Part shown: positions 25,501 through 40,500 of the stretch, piece after piece | Layout: each line of letters begins with the position of its first letter | Numbering within the stretch: the first letter of the stretch is position 1 | Assembly (NCBI GenBank): GCA_922989275.2 | Contig: OV277867.1 | Location: 39,918,070 to 39,982,069, forward strand | DNA from: Gari tellinella | Taxonomy: Eukaryota; Mollusca; Bivalvia; Cardiida; Psammobiidae | Reading direction: 5' to 3' | Length of the DNA stretch: 64,000 nucleotides | The notes under the pieces: model-generated | What the model was told of the DNA's origin: nothing | The model's input: only the letters and a program-made list of their open reading frames with translations | The model's database searches: none | Translations under genes and position numbers: made by a program

Positions 25501-28500
25501 CAGAGGGCTCCTTTCGGAGCCCTCTGATCTGGGTCTTCACTGTTTGTACAGGACAAGTGTACTATTCACATGTACACTGTTTGAAAATAACGCCTATATG
25601 CGGGATTAGGGTTCAAAGGGTTAACACATTCAACCCTAGCTACAAGTTTACTCGTCATTCACAAACAATGCACCTGTGAGGATTACACTTGTCCCATGCA
25701 AACAGTGTAGACCCTAATCTGAGGGCTCATTACTGAGCCCTCTGATCAGGGTCTACACTATTTGTCATTTTGACATGCTGTGAAAATCAACCCTAAATAG
25801 TCAAAAATGGACTAGACTTATTTTGAAATTGGAATTGTCCAGTAAAAGGTTCAGGGGTGAATGAGTTATGCGACCCTTCCTTTGAGGAAACACACAGGAA
25901 ATCACAGAAACGTGTCTGCTAAATGCAAGATAACACTAATGCTGAAAGCTCCTGCAGTGAGCTTTCTGCATAAGTTATATCCTGCAGTTAGTAACCCCCT
26001 TTATAAGAGACTGTTTATGGGCGTTGTACTGAATGGTCACTTAACCCCCTTAGGAGAAAACTCAATAAGTTAATTCTTTCGTTTCCATCCTTTTCCTAAA
26101 TATTTTAGTGTACGTATGCATACTTAAATGTAACTAAATGTATTTTGAAATAAAAATGTTAAAAGTAACCCATCCACAGCCTTTCCTCAAGAACAATAGT
26201 TATTTGCAAACTGTTTGGGTCCTGATCAGACACTGTGTAACACGGTGTCAGATCAGGATCCAAACTGTTTGCCACTCAATGTTATATTTCTTAAGTCAAA
26301 ATACCTAAAATTAAATTTGAGAAATAAGCAGACGATCATTGTTTAAAATAGATGAGGTTGTGGTAGTGAAGGGGTTAACCCTTTCCTCAATAGAAGCGCC
26401 TTATAGCACATTTAATTTGTCTCTCCACTAAAGAAAATAGTTCCAATTTATAGTCATGAACATGTACCATAAGAAATATTTTCTATATTCTAGCAGACAG
26501 TAGCTTAAAGCAGGCTGAAAGTAAAGCAGAATGCGACTTAGGGCGCATTCTGCTTTACTTTCAACCTGCTTTAAGTGGTCATCTGTCTTTAATATTGATA
26601 AAGGGTAAATACTGGCCTGACTTGAAATTTGAGAAATAAACAGACAATAATTGTTTAAAATAGATGATGTTTTGTCAGTGAAAGGTTTTAATACTGGTTT
26701 GATTGTATTGCTTGTGTGTTTCAGATTTTCCAAGCAGTACAGAGAGCCTTGAAGAGTAAAGTCGCCCGTGTGGCGCTAACTCAGGAGTTGAGTCACCATA
26801 TACAGAGTAACCGAGCCATGCTGGAACATCAACAGTTTGACCTGGTCGTAAAACTTCTTAACTGTGCATTACAGGTAAGGAGCACTATTGTTCATGGTGT
26901 ATCTTGGTAGTAAGGAAGATGGGATTTTTTCCCAAATAAATAAATTTGTACTTAACCCATTACCCCATAAATACGCGTTTTTATCCCATTAATATTATCT
27001 CACACTGGATAAAATAATTCCAATTTATGCAGTCATGAATATATACCATTGGAAATATTTTCTATATACTTGTAGATAGTAGCTTAAAGCAGGCTGAAAA
27101 TAAAGCAGAATGCGCCTTTAGGCGCATTCTGCTTTACTGTCAACCTGCTTTAAGTGGTCATGTATCTTCAATAATAGAAACAGGCTATGGGATAAAAGGT
27201 GAAACAAATATTTCCATTGCAAACAGTTTTGGATCAGATTCCAAGTTATGCAGTCACAGACACTATCATGGACTTGGTGGTTATGTCTCCCTAGATAGAC
27301 TGTGACTGATACCTGCTGAACATCCAGTAGTAATGATAAGATAGAAGAACAGCAGAGAATATCACACACACAACATATATTTACCAATCTTCCATCTGAC
27401 ATTGAACAAAGTTACATAACATGAAACAAGACAATAGAAACGTGACAGCTAACCTGATTGGTTAAAGAAGTATTATGTTCTTTATGGGCTCTTAGAATTA
27501 ATCCTTTACTCCATAGCCTGGTTCTAGTATTGAGGATAGATGACCCCATATCCTGGTTCTAGATGACCACTTACAACAGGTTCAAAGTAAAGTATAATGC
27601 GCCTTAAGGCGCTTTCTGCTTTACTTTCAGCCTGCTTTAAAGGGATACTTGCGTATTTGAAAAAACCGACAGAATCTCATGAAAAGTTCTACAAGTTGAA
27701 TTAAGGTCTATATAAGCAAATTGGTAAAAAAAATTTGGGGGTTGCCATGCTTTTTTCAGCTCTAGTTTGCTTTAAAAAGTGTGACGTTTGCCGCATTTGC
27801 TCATTGTCAGAGCAGAAAACGTCATAAGGGACAAATGCACTTATATTACAACACAATAACATATTTCCATCATTTTTTAATTTTCTAGCATTCATTCATC
27901 ACAAGCAAGTGTACAGTAAACTTGTTGAAGCTCTTTCTTGTGTTTTTAATGAGCTTTTGGGCTAAAATGAATGCTGAAAACCGGAAAAATAAGACTTTTT
28001 TTCTTGCCAATGTCTCACAAATACATCAATTATGTAAAAAGTGTCCGTAAAAAATTCTTTAAACTTTCTAGGCATCTAGGTTAAAGTATTCCTTATCAAA
28101 TGGTGTAAAGAAACCTAGGTGTTGCCATGTTCATTTATGAAATATGGTCAAAATTCTAACCCTACCCCCTTAGATTTTATGCAAAAAATATACCTCCCCC
28201 AATAGCCAAATTGGGTCTCTATTGGCCTAAATATGAGAAATATTCATCCAATATTTGCTTAAATTGGTAAATATATGAGTGTATGTGAATACAACAGCAT
28301 TTAATAAAGCTTTAGTTACTTAAAGCATTTACAGTGCTGTTGATAAAAACATAATCATAATTTCTACAAGAACTGCTACTCGGAACAGTTTTTTCAAATC
28401 TTGAAACAGTGCCTGTACGGAAAGGACTATATTTTACATAATTTACCAATGAGAACTTTTCAAAATTCATTTTTATGGTGATAAATGTATTGCAAATCAG

Positions 28501-31500
28501 AAAATATATAGTAATCAAGGTATTTAAGAAGTTTATTTTTCAACATTTTTAATATAGGCGAGTATGTCTTTAAGCTACCACCCACTAGAATAAAAAAAAT
28601 ATGGTACATATTCATGACTGTATAAATTGGAACTATTTTCTTCAGCGGAGGAATAAACTGAATGCTCTAATAGGTGCTTAGACTATGGTGGAACGGTTAA
28701 GTTACACATTTTGTGTCAGCGATAGGTAAAAATTACAATGAAGTAGACACGACTATAAATAGCAAAAAGGTTGATGTACAAGATGCAAGACTACTGTAGC
28801 CCCAGCCAACTGTATGTTGCTCTGAATCTGAATCTGTTCACTGCAATGATTATACTTTACTCTTTCAACACCATGGAGCTGTTTAAAATATACTCTTTAC
28901 ATTTGCAAACAGTGTAGACCCAGGTCAGAGGGCTTCTATTAGACCCCTCTCATCAAGCTCTGCACTGTTTGCTTATTTAAAGCAATATTTATCAAATTGC
29001 TTAGAATTCAAAGCATACTGGTTCATGTGTTGGAGCCTAAAAGATCCACATGGGAACCTAATAACCCACAAGAGTTACTTAGTGTTGCATTAGGTTGTTT
29101 CTGCTTATCTTACAATGACAATGTCTCATACTTACTATCTTGTCTTGTTGCAGAATGACTCCTCCATGGACGAGAACGGTGTTGCAGCCTCCATTCTTCC
29201 TCTAGCTACCTCATTTTGTAGAGTAAGTCAGTAGAATGCAAGCATCACTTCATCATTTATCATCTATAGGCTTAATTAGGCTTAATTATATGGTTGTTTG
29301 ATTAAAGTATAGAAAAAATATTTTTTGTTGAGTAATGAGAAATAAGAGTACAATAAACATTTCCAACATTTTCTCCTTTAATTATTTTGGAAATATGAAA
29401 ATGCAGACCTTGTAATCAACAGAAATGGTCATTTTCAAAAGGAGAAATATTCATGATGAATGTTTAGCATAAAAGGTGTTGAAGATTGTCAGTACAGTAG
29501 AACCTCTCTATTACAATCACTTAATTATTGTTAATTATCAGGTATTAAAGGAGCTTTCTGTTTTACTGTCACCTTGCTTTAAGCTGTCATCTGTCTTTTA
29601 TCAGGCAATTAACCCTCTTTTTAATGGTCATAATAGAGAGGTTTTACTGTATATATTTTCAGAATGGCAACTAAATGCAAGTTTACTCTTTCAACACCAT
29701 GGACCTATTGAAAATATACCAATTATATTTTCAAACAGGGAAGACCCAGATCAGGGTCTACACTGTTTGCTAATTTAGAATTCCAAGTAGACTGGTTCAT
29801 GATTTGGTAACTTAAACCATCCACAAGGAAACGCAATGATTCAAAAAGAGTTAATTATTGTTGAAGAAGTTAATTATTAACATATCACTGACTGATTTGT
29901 CTACAGAAACTGTGTACAGGAGTGATCCAGTTTGCCTATACTCTGGTACAAGACCATGCAGTCTGGGGCAACCTTCAGTTCTGGGAGTCCGCGTTCTACC
30001 AGGACGTGCAGAAAGACATCCGACAACTGTACGCCCCACAGTACGAGGAGCATATCATGGTACGATGGAGTAAAGAAGGTTCCAAACAACGACATGTGAG
30101 CATTCTCGTGCAGTTGCACGTGTTGTCCGGGCCAGTTCAGGCCCCTCCCACTGTGGCACAAATAGTCACTGTTAGTCCCAGTTATCTGTAGATTAGGGCC
30201 TGGCTATGTTTTCTCCAGGCCATGTGCAGTTTAACCAGAGATGGCACAATGCACGTTTTTATTGTTGTTTAGTTGGCACGCTTGATCTTCATTCTTTAGT
30301 TTTATCTGTAGTCAAGTGAAGTTTGGCATTAAACCCCTTTACTGCCATGCCGTAATATGCTATCAACAACGGTCATCTGGAATTGTTTCTTAACAGGGCT
30401 CCAGATAAGGGGAGTATTTCAAAAACTAAAATCTTTGTTTCTGAATTAAACCCTATGGTGTCACTACTCATTAGAATCGTCTCTTTGAGACGATTCTTAT
30501 GAGTAGTAACACCATAGGGTTAAGTGCTACATGCATGAGAAAATATTGATTTTGTTCAGTTTACTCCCTCTTATCTGGAGCTCTGTTCTTAAATTTAAAT
30601 TTCTTTGGTATTTTGTCTAAAAAAATATTGAAATGAGTGTCAAACAGTGTGGATTGTGATCAGAGACCATATTACATGGTGTCTGATCAGGATCCAAACT
30701 ATTTGCAAATAACCATTGTACTCCTGGTAAGACAGTGAAGGGGTTAAGAGCGCTTATCAGAAGACTTATCTATGGTTTTAAAGCAGGATAAAGTGAAGCA
30801 GAGAGTTTGTACAAAAGATTTCTGCAGTACTTTCATTTTATTTTAACCCTTTCCCCCATAGAAGCGCCTTTTAGCGCATTAAGTTTATTCCTGCACTGAA
30901 GAAAATAGTTCCAATTTATACAGTCATAAATATGTATCATACGGAATATTTTCTATATTCTAGAAGATGATGGCTTAAAGCAGGCTGAAAGTAAAGCAGA
31001 ATGCGCTTAAGCGCATTCTGCTTTACTTTCAACCTGCTTTAAGTGAACACCTATATTCGATACTATAGAGATATGCTATGTGGGAAAGGGTTAAACAAAC
31101 TCCTACCTTTGAAATAGAAAGCATAAAAGCTTCTGTTGGAGCTTTCTGCCTTACTGTAAACCCCCTCTTTTATGACCACGAAAAAGAAGGTTAATTTATT
31201 GTATAAAATACAGGTGACAGTTTAAAGCTTTCTGTTTAACTGTCACCTTGCTTTAAGCAGTCACCTGCTTTAACCAATTACCCCATAGCCTGTTTCTAAT
31301 ATTGATGATAGGATACCACTTAAAGCAGGTTAAAAGAAAAGCAGAATGCGCCTTAAGGCACATTCTGCTTTACTTTCAGTCTGCTTTAGCTACCATCATC
31401 TAGAAATTAGAAATTCTTTCTTATGATGAATATTAATGGCTGTATAAAGTAGAACTATTTTCTTCAGTGGAGGAATATATCAAAGGCGTAAAAAGGTGTA

Positions 31501-34500
31501 TTTATGGGGTAATGGGTTAAACACCTAATGATCAACACAATTTAGTGGTCAAAATAGAGAGGTTTGACTGTATTTACATCCTTCTTCAGGGCTCCAGATA
31601 AGAAGGAGTAAACTGAACAAATCCAACATTTTCTCACTTATTTTAGCACCAAATCCTATTATGTTACTACTGATTAGAATCGTCTCAAAGAGACGATTCT
31701 AATGAGTAGTGACACCATAGGGTTTAATGCAGAAATAAAGATTTTAGTTTTTGAAATACTCCCCTTATCTGGAGCCCTGCTTCTTTATGCAAACATCTAC
31801 TTTTATAACAGAAAGTAAGTCATCTTTTGAGAGGCTGTGACAGATGGACTTTGCTATATAACCGTAGTTTGGGCATAGATTGTAGAATAGCTTATTGTTT
31901 TATTGTGCTTAATCTGTACATGCTTCATAGCCATTCTTTGTTTTGCGGCTTGTAGATTCATTTCATTATGGATATACTCACCCGTCATAGGAGGATTCAT
32001 TTTCACAATACCTTGGACAAGTTGGATAACCACTATTATCTGCCTGTAATCTAATGAGTTGTGGCCCTTTGCTGGTTGACACAAATAGAGTTCACTCAAT
32101 TTTCATGAATACTTTTCAATGTGAGTTATGTCCCTTTTGTTGGTGTGCACAAATGGAGTCCACTCAATATCATGAATACTTTTCAACAGATTTACTTCAA
32201 AGTTATAACCACAATGCTTGTCCAACAGGTCAGTCATGTTAGTTAACCACAATTATAGGCTTGTAATTTATAGAGTTATTGCCCTTTGCTCATTTGCAGT
32301 TACAAGCATCGATCATGGCAATTTAGCACTATAGTCAATGCATTTGCTAATAACTTTTCATCAATACCTACTGGTTAGAATCAGATTGAAAAATAATAGT
32401 TACAAAGTAAAGCAAATTTGATCGAGACTGTTTGCAAAGATCTCATTACATCTACATGCTTTCAGTTTAAAAACTTAAATCCGTTAGAGGTTATAGGCAA
32501 GACTTATTTCCTATTTAATTTCTAAGATCTCAAAATACACAAATACAAATGTACTGTGGTTCCCAACACTGATTGTTAATTATTTACTGCAATTCTTAAA
32601 AAATATGGTCCAAAACATATACAGTAGGTTCTTTTAAAACATTTAAACCCATTACCCCATAGCCTGTTTCTAGTTTTGAAGACAAGTGACTACTTAAAGC
32701 AGGTTGAAAGTAAAGCAGAATGTGCCTTAAGGCACATTCTGATTTACTTTCAGCCTGCTTTAAGCTACCATCTACTAGGATAAAGAAATATTCATAACTT
32801 TATTATATGGAACTATTTTCTTCATTGGAGGAATAAAATAAAGGGATAAAAAAGCATATTTATGGGGTAATGGGTTAAGTAGCTTTCCTGTATTTGGTTC
32901 TTCTATCTCATGCTATAGGTTTCTATTTTCCTCATGCAAATAGACGTTTTGTTGCTTTTACTCTTTCAATGCTACTGGCAACCTTTCTGACTTTAGCAAA
33001 CATATTGTATTCAGATCAGAGGTTGAGCAAGTCAATTTCTCATCAGAGTCCAACCTGTTTAACACCTACTTCAATGCATCTCAGTCAATTGCCTCATATC
33101 TAAACTTGATATCTAAAATGTAGATTGAAGGTTTTTAGCAGATGATAAACAAGTAATTTGTGATCAGTTTGGGTGTCACTTACAGATAAAAGGCAACCAA
33201 TTTTAATTTCTTTGACCAGTGTCCTACTTACTGCCTATCTGCTACAAATCATCATACACTGTGTCATTATAGATTACATATGCTGCTTTTACGCCTATCA
33301 TTAATATATCATACATTGCTTTTACGCCTATCATTAATATATCATACATTTATCTTGTTATTCCAGAATAAAATTTACAATCAATCTCATATTAACCTTT
33401 TCCACCCATAGAAGCGCCTTTTAGCGCATTTTATTCCTCCATTGAAGAAAATAGTTTCTATTTATATAGTCATAGTAATGTACCAAAAGAAATACATTTG
33501 TATCTTAGCTATTGGTAACTTAAAGCAGGCTGAAGTTTAAAGCAGACTGTGCCTTAAGGTACATTCTGCTTTACTTTCAACCTGCTTTAAGTACTCAACT
33601 GTCTTCAAATCTAGAAAGAGGTTATGGGGTAAAGAGTTAAGCAGTTGCTCTATAGAAGATGAACTGGCATTTTCTAGAGACAGGTGAATTACAGGGCTGC
33701 CATTTCTCCAGATTTTTCCTAAGTCTCCGGATTTTTTCCCAGTACATGGTAGCTTAAAGCAGGCTGAAAGTAAAGCAGAATGCGCCCTAAGGCGCATTCT
33801 GCTTTACTTACAGCCTGCTTTAAGTAGTTGCATGTCAACAAAACAAGAAAAAGGCTATGGGGTAAAGGTACGATTCGTAATATCGCACTTGAAAAATGCA
33901 AATTTTGAAATCTTAGGATTTTTCATGTCAACTTATGGCAGCCCTGGAATGAATATTGTATATATGCAGAACAAAAGCAACGCAGAAAGTTCCCTTGTAA
34001 GCTTTCTACATTACTTGAGCTCTACATGTACCCTATCCCCTTATAGATTCGATTTCAGTGTTTAAGACAGATGGCTCCTAAATCAATCTGAAAGTTTTCA
34101 GAACTTTTCTTTGTAAAATATTTTACATTCAGCCTGGTTTAAGCAGTCCCCTCTTTGAATCCTAGTCATGCATATAAGAGTCCTTTGCAAACAGTTTACT
34201 TTTGTAGAATACACTTGTCCTTTGCAAACAGTGAAGACCAAGTTCAGATGTCTCCTAAAGGAGCCTTCTGATCAGTGTCTTCACTGCTGCTTGCTATATT
34301 GCAATACATTGACAAAAATATCCCCTAAAAGTCAAAAGTGGACTAGACTAAATTGGAAGCTGGAATTGTCCATTTGATGCTCAGGTTCCAAGGTTATAAA
34401 GCTTTTCAGTTGAGTCTAAAGTCGTTCTAAAGCATTTGGTTGGTCAGATTTGAGCCTTAAGCTCAAATCTGACCAATCAAATGCTTGCGAACACACTCAG

Positions 34501-37500
34501 ACTCAGCTCAAACGCTTTATAACCTTGGACCCAGGGAGGAAAGGGTTAAACGTTTGCTATGGCTCTTTATTCAGAACTGGGTAGACGCATGAAAAGACTT
34601 TATATGTTAAATAATTAATGAAAAAAACATGTGTTTCTCTCCCTGAGGGGAAGGGTCAGGTACTTTCTACATTAACCCTTTACCCTATAGCCTGTTTCTA
34701 GTTTTGAAAATAGGTGCCTTCTTAACCCATTACCCCATAGCATATTTCTAGTATTGAATATAGGTGATCCCTTAAAGCAGGTTGAAAGTAAAGCAGAATG
34801 CGCCTTAAGGCACATTCTGCTGTACTTTAAGCTACCATCTGTCAGAATATAGAAAATATTTCCTATAATGCACATTTATGATTGTATAAATTTTCAACTA
34901 TTTTCAGAGGCGTCAAAAGGCGTAATTATGGGGTAATGGGTTAAGCAGGTTGAAAGCAAAGCAGAATGGGCCTTAAGGTGCATTCTGCTTTACTTTCAGC
35001 CTGCAATTCCTTATGGTGCATATTCATGACTATAAATTGGAACTACTTTCTTCAATGGAGGAATAAACTGAAGGCGCTAAAAGGCGCTTCTATGTGGGAA
35101 AGGGTTAATAAATCGACACAAGTTTGACTATATTCTATTTGCATGTATTTTTATTTATGTACATTCATCAGGCTAGATATTATTGTCATACATGTTCTAG
35201 GCTTAAATGACCTGTTTAGTTGTGAATGGCTTTTCTTTCCATTTAAATGCTGGATAAGTTCATTGGTCATTTGTATTGTGTAATAGTGCAGCTCCTTATT
35301 TCAAATTGTTTAGATACAGTGGAGAAGACGTTATTCTTTTCCGTTTAAAAGCAAACCAAATGCAAATGTAGTGCAATTAAATATAGAAAATGACAATCTT
35401 TCGACAATTCTGACTATTTATTTTAATCTGATTGGCAAACAGTTTGGAGCCTGAACATACGACGGGTTACCTGGCGTGTGATCTGGCTCCAAATTATTTG
35501 CATTGGAAATAATAGTTTAAGCATACACATGTAACTGTTTATTGGGAAAGAATGACATCTACTTCATTGTACCAAAGATGCTCGCCTTGTTTGGCTCGTT
35601 TAGCTAGTAAGCATTTGAAGTTGGTCAGGGTTTCCGTTTGTTTGGTTATCTTGCACAGTGAAGGGCATGGTTACTTGGTTACTTCAACCCATCTATGCCT
35701 TGAGATCATTAACCCTATTAACCATTTGAACCCTAGTCCCGCCTATAGGCGTCTTTTTCAAACAGTGTACATGTGAATAGTACACTTGTCCTGTGCAAAT
35801 AGTGAAGATCCAGATCAGAGGGCTCCAAAAGGAGCCCTCTGATCAGGGTCTTCAGTGTTTGTCATAATGCCAAACATTGACAAAAACAACCCTTAAAAGT
35901 CAGAAATGGACTAGACTAAAATGGAAACTGGAATTTTCCATTTATAGTTTCAGGGAGGAAAGAGTTAAAACTATATACCTGTTTTAAAGACCTTTTGCAG
36001 TTTGGATCCAGATTAGGCACTACTAAATGTTAGGCCTAATCAGAATCCAAACTGATTGTCACTTGGAACCTGATTATGCCTGTCTGTATAAAGAACACCA
36101 ATTTTAGGAATTTGCAGACAACATTTTCAGCGGACAGCAGTTGCTGAGTGTTGAAAGAGCTAGTCCTAGGCCAATAGCAGTCAGATTTGAATTTTTCATA
36201 AATTTTACATGTATTTTAAAGATAAAATATAACAAGGGTCAAGCAGTTTTGACCCAGATCAGACACCAAACTTATCAACCTTTGGTTTGTAATCGGACTA
36301 CATTGTATTTCTTAAATTTGATGATTTAGCAGAACAAACATACATAATAGCAACCAGTGCGGATCCTGATGAGACGCCATGTTTCAAAGCTGCAGATTAT
36401 AAGCGATGGAAGATTTCCAAAATTTTGGCAATAAAAGATAATCATAAATCTCACTGGCAAACAGTTTGGAGCCTGATTAGATGCCCGGTTACCGGGAATC
36501 TGATCAGGCTCAAAACTGTTTGCAATGGACTTAAGGTTTTTAGCACAGACATGCTTATTGGGATTATTTCTTCTCTTCTGTACTCCAATATTTGGAAAAG
36601 ACATTATGATTTTAACTTATCTTAACTCTTTGAACCCTGGTCACGCATATATGCGTCATTTGCATACAGCATACCTGTGAGGAGTACACTTTTCCTATGC
36701 AAACAGTGTAGACCCTGATCAGAGGGCTCCGTAAGGAGCCCTCTGATCAGGGTCTACACTGTTTGTCATTTTGATATACATTGTAAAAATAACCCCAAAA
36801 AGTCAAAAATGGACTAAGACTAAATTGAAAGCTAGAATTGTCCATTTGAGGTTTCAGGGAAGAAAGAGTTAAGCTCTGACAATATTTTGGATCCTGATCG
36901 GGTCTTCCTACACGTGTAATTAGCTGGACGTCGTGATATGACTGAAAAAAGTGACATAAATTCATAACAAATCCAAATCCAAAACCCGATTGGGTCTACA
37001 CTTTTGTCCAGTTTTTCATCATGTTTTATGATCACTAGGCATAAATGGGTTAGATGTTTTAGTATTCGGTGTGTGGCTGGTGGTTTTAGTTTTGTTTCAT
37101 CTCTGCCATGGGACTATTCTAACATGTGAACAGAGTTTGGCCATTAAAAAGCCTGGCTTCAACAAGCGTGATGACTTGAGATGCTCTCGTGTTTGGAACT
37201 TCTTTGTGTGTGTTATATTTACAGTATATATTGTACATGTATACAGCGGTCACTCAGCATTCACTAGTTCAAGATATTAAATATCTACAGTAAAACTCCT
37301 CTATTATGACTCCTAAATAAGGTATAATTAGTGATTTTAAAGGCAGATGGCTGCATAAAGCAAGGTGAAAAGTAAAGCAGAAAGCTCCTAAGGGAGCTTT
37401 CTGCTTTTCTTTTTATCTTACTTTCAACTGTAACTGATCTTTATTGCATCATAGGGTCTTTTGAGTGATCACAATAGAGGGGTTTACTGTGGAAGAAAAT

Positions 37501-40500
37501 ATAAGAAATTTGTCCATCTAGTAAAGACAGGTAACTACCTAATGCAGCATAAAAGTAATACAGAAAGCTGCATTACTTTTGTCCCACATTATGCTGTCAA
37601 TTCAATATAAGGTATTAGATGTATCAACTTTTGAGTGGCTGTTGTGGTTAAATGTTGATTGAATTTTAACATTACAGGGCTCCAGATAAGAGGGAGTAAA
37701 CAAAACAAAACTAACATTTTCTCACCTTTTGCACCAAATCCTATGGTGTTACTACTCATTAGAATCGTCTCGAAGAGACGATTCTAATGAGTAGTCACAC
37801 CATAGGATTTAATGTAGAAATAACAATTTTAACTTTTGGATACTCCTATCTGGAGCTCTGAACAAGATAATTGTTACAGTTTGAATTATATGTTCTTATA
37901 TGTATTGCAAGGTATGTATTGTTAGCCCCCTTCCCTCATAGATTGTTTTAATTGTTTGAAAATGTTAAGCTGTTTAAAGCAGACTGAAAGCAAGGCAACC
38001 GTTTCCCTTAAGGATACTTAAATACCCATTATTTAGGACAGATGGTAGCTTAAAGCATGATGAAAGTAAGGCAGAATGCTACGTAGGGAGCTCTCTGCTT
38101 TTCTTTCTGCCTGCTTTAAGCTACAATCTGCTTAAATAGAGTAAATATTTCTTGTGGTACATATTCATATCTTTAAAGTGTAATTACTTTCTTCATTGGA
38201 GGAATGTTAAGATATGAAAGGTATTTCTCTGAGAATTAGGTAAAAGGCATTTCTATGAGGGAAAGGGTTACATGACCACTGTTATTTAGTTGTAAATTAA
38301 CCATGTCATTATTATACCCATGTAGAAAACATAGTATTTTATCCCCTATACTTACATTCAATATGTTATTGTCACTTCTAACATTTCATACAATATAAGG
38401 TAGATTTTCTATATGCTGTATTATAGGCTTAAGAAATATTTAGCACAATTAGACACATGGGAATTGTTAACAAAGTACAGATAATCCTTAAAAACTGAAC
38501 CCCTTTTAGATATCTCAATTCTGACCAAACTATTGATTTAGCAAGCTTGCATTAAGACCTTGCTTGGGATTGTAATTGTGGGTCATCAGGTCAAGATCCC
38601 TTATACTGAAATTAGAAAACAGTTTCCAGTCAATTACTTCAGATTAGATATCTAAAATTTGACTAAACTTTTTATTTAGCAAGCTTACATTAAGACTTAG
38701 CTTGGGATTGTATTTGGGGATCATTGGGTCAAGGTCCATATTACCAAAAATAGAAATATGGTTTCCAGTCAATAACTGCAGATTGAGATTCCTAAATTTG
38801 ACCAAACTATGGATTTATCAAGCTTGCATTAAGACCTAGCTTGGAATTGTAATTGTGGGTCAAGGTCGTTGTTAATAAAATGAGAACAAATTTCCAATCA
38901 ATCACTACAGATTGGATATCCCAATTTTGACTGAACTTTGTATTTAGCAAGCTTACATTAAGACTTAGCTTGGGATTGTATTTTGGGGTCATTGGGTCAA
39001 GGTCCTTGTTTGACCAAATTATGTATTAAGCAGGCTTACATTAAGACCTAGGTTGGGGTTGTATATCTGGGTCATCAGGTTAATGTCAAGATCACTTAAA
39101 ATAGAAAAAAGGTTTTTTGGTAAAAACTTCAGATCGGATTTACCAATTATGACCAAAATTTGTTTTCAGCAAGCTTATATGCTCACCAAGCTTTAGCTTA
39201 ATTAGTTAAACCTTGAAAACCTGGTTTCATATCATTGACATATTTCTTGTTTGCAATATATTGCCCTCAGATCAGGGTCTACACTGTTTGCATATGACAA
39301 GTGTACTCTGTAGAGGCACATTTTGTGTAAATGATGTGTACTCGTCACAAGGGCTCAATGGGTTAAGTGTGTTGAAAATATTGAAAATTTTAAAAAGTGA
39401 ATTTACAGTTCAAATGATTTTGATAGACCGCGTCTAGTTTTGAAGACAGGTGACCACTTAAAGCAGGTTGAAAGTAAAGCAGAATGTGCCTTAAGGCGCA
39501 TTCTGTTTTACTTTCGGCCTGCTTTAAGGTACCATCTGTTAGGATATAGGAGCTATTTCTTACAATATAAATAATTCATGACTACATGAATTGACCTATT
39601 TTCTTCAGTGGAGGGATAAATTAAAGGCGTAAAAGGCGCATTCATGGGGTAAAGGGATAACTTGAGCTCTGTGTCTGTGTCCACGTCTATGAAGTTTTGT
39701 TCACATACCTTATTATGTTGATTTCTGTGATTGTATCAGAGTATGGAGCTGAATGGCGGTCACCATCGAAGTGTGTTGTCCCCGGAAAACAAGAGACGAT
39801 CAGTCAGCCCCCTCAAACAGAAAGAGATAGGGGCCCTAGAAATTGCTGCTGAACAGGTAAGATGTCCAAATGGCCAAGTATTACACTCAATATTGGATTA
39901 AGTGACCTATCAGTGAATTAACATGGTGTCTTCTGAAGATAAGTGACTGCTTTATGCGAGATAGAAGTAATGCAGAAAGTTGGTTTCAGCATCATTATAC
40001 CCCCACAAACAGAGTTTGAGGGGGGAATACTGGAATCAGCCTGTCGGTCGGTCGGTCCGTCTGTCTGCAAAATTTTGTACTTTCAACTCTTCCTTCAGTT
40101 TCAACCTGATTCATTTGATACTTGGCATAAATGTTACTCAGGAGTAGTAAATGTGCAAGACACAAATTTCAGATCTCTGTGACCTTGACCTTGACCTTTG
40201 GCCTTGAAATTGGCAGGAAAATCTTGTACTTTGAACTCCTCCTTCAATTTCAACCTGATTTACTTGATACTTGGCAAACATGTTACTCAGGAGTAGTATA
40301 TGTGCAAGACACAAATTTCAGGTCTCTGTGACCTTGACCTTTGGCCTTGAAATTGGTCTTGAAATTGGCAGGCCAAATATTGTTCTTTAAACTCCTTTAA
40401 TTTCAACCTGATTCACTTGATACTTGGCATAAAAGTTACTCAGGAGTAGTAGATGTGCAAGACACAAATTTCAGGTCTCTGTGACCTTGACCTTTGGCCT

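Noticed and set aside
29851..30161. Minus-strand and alternative-frame ORFs over exon 11
   Set aside because: They are shadows of the conserved SBF coding frame.
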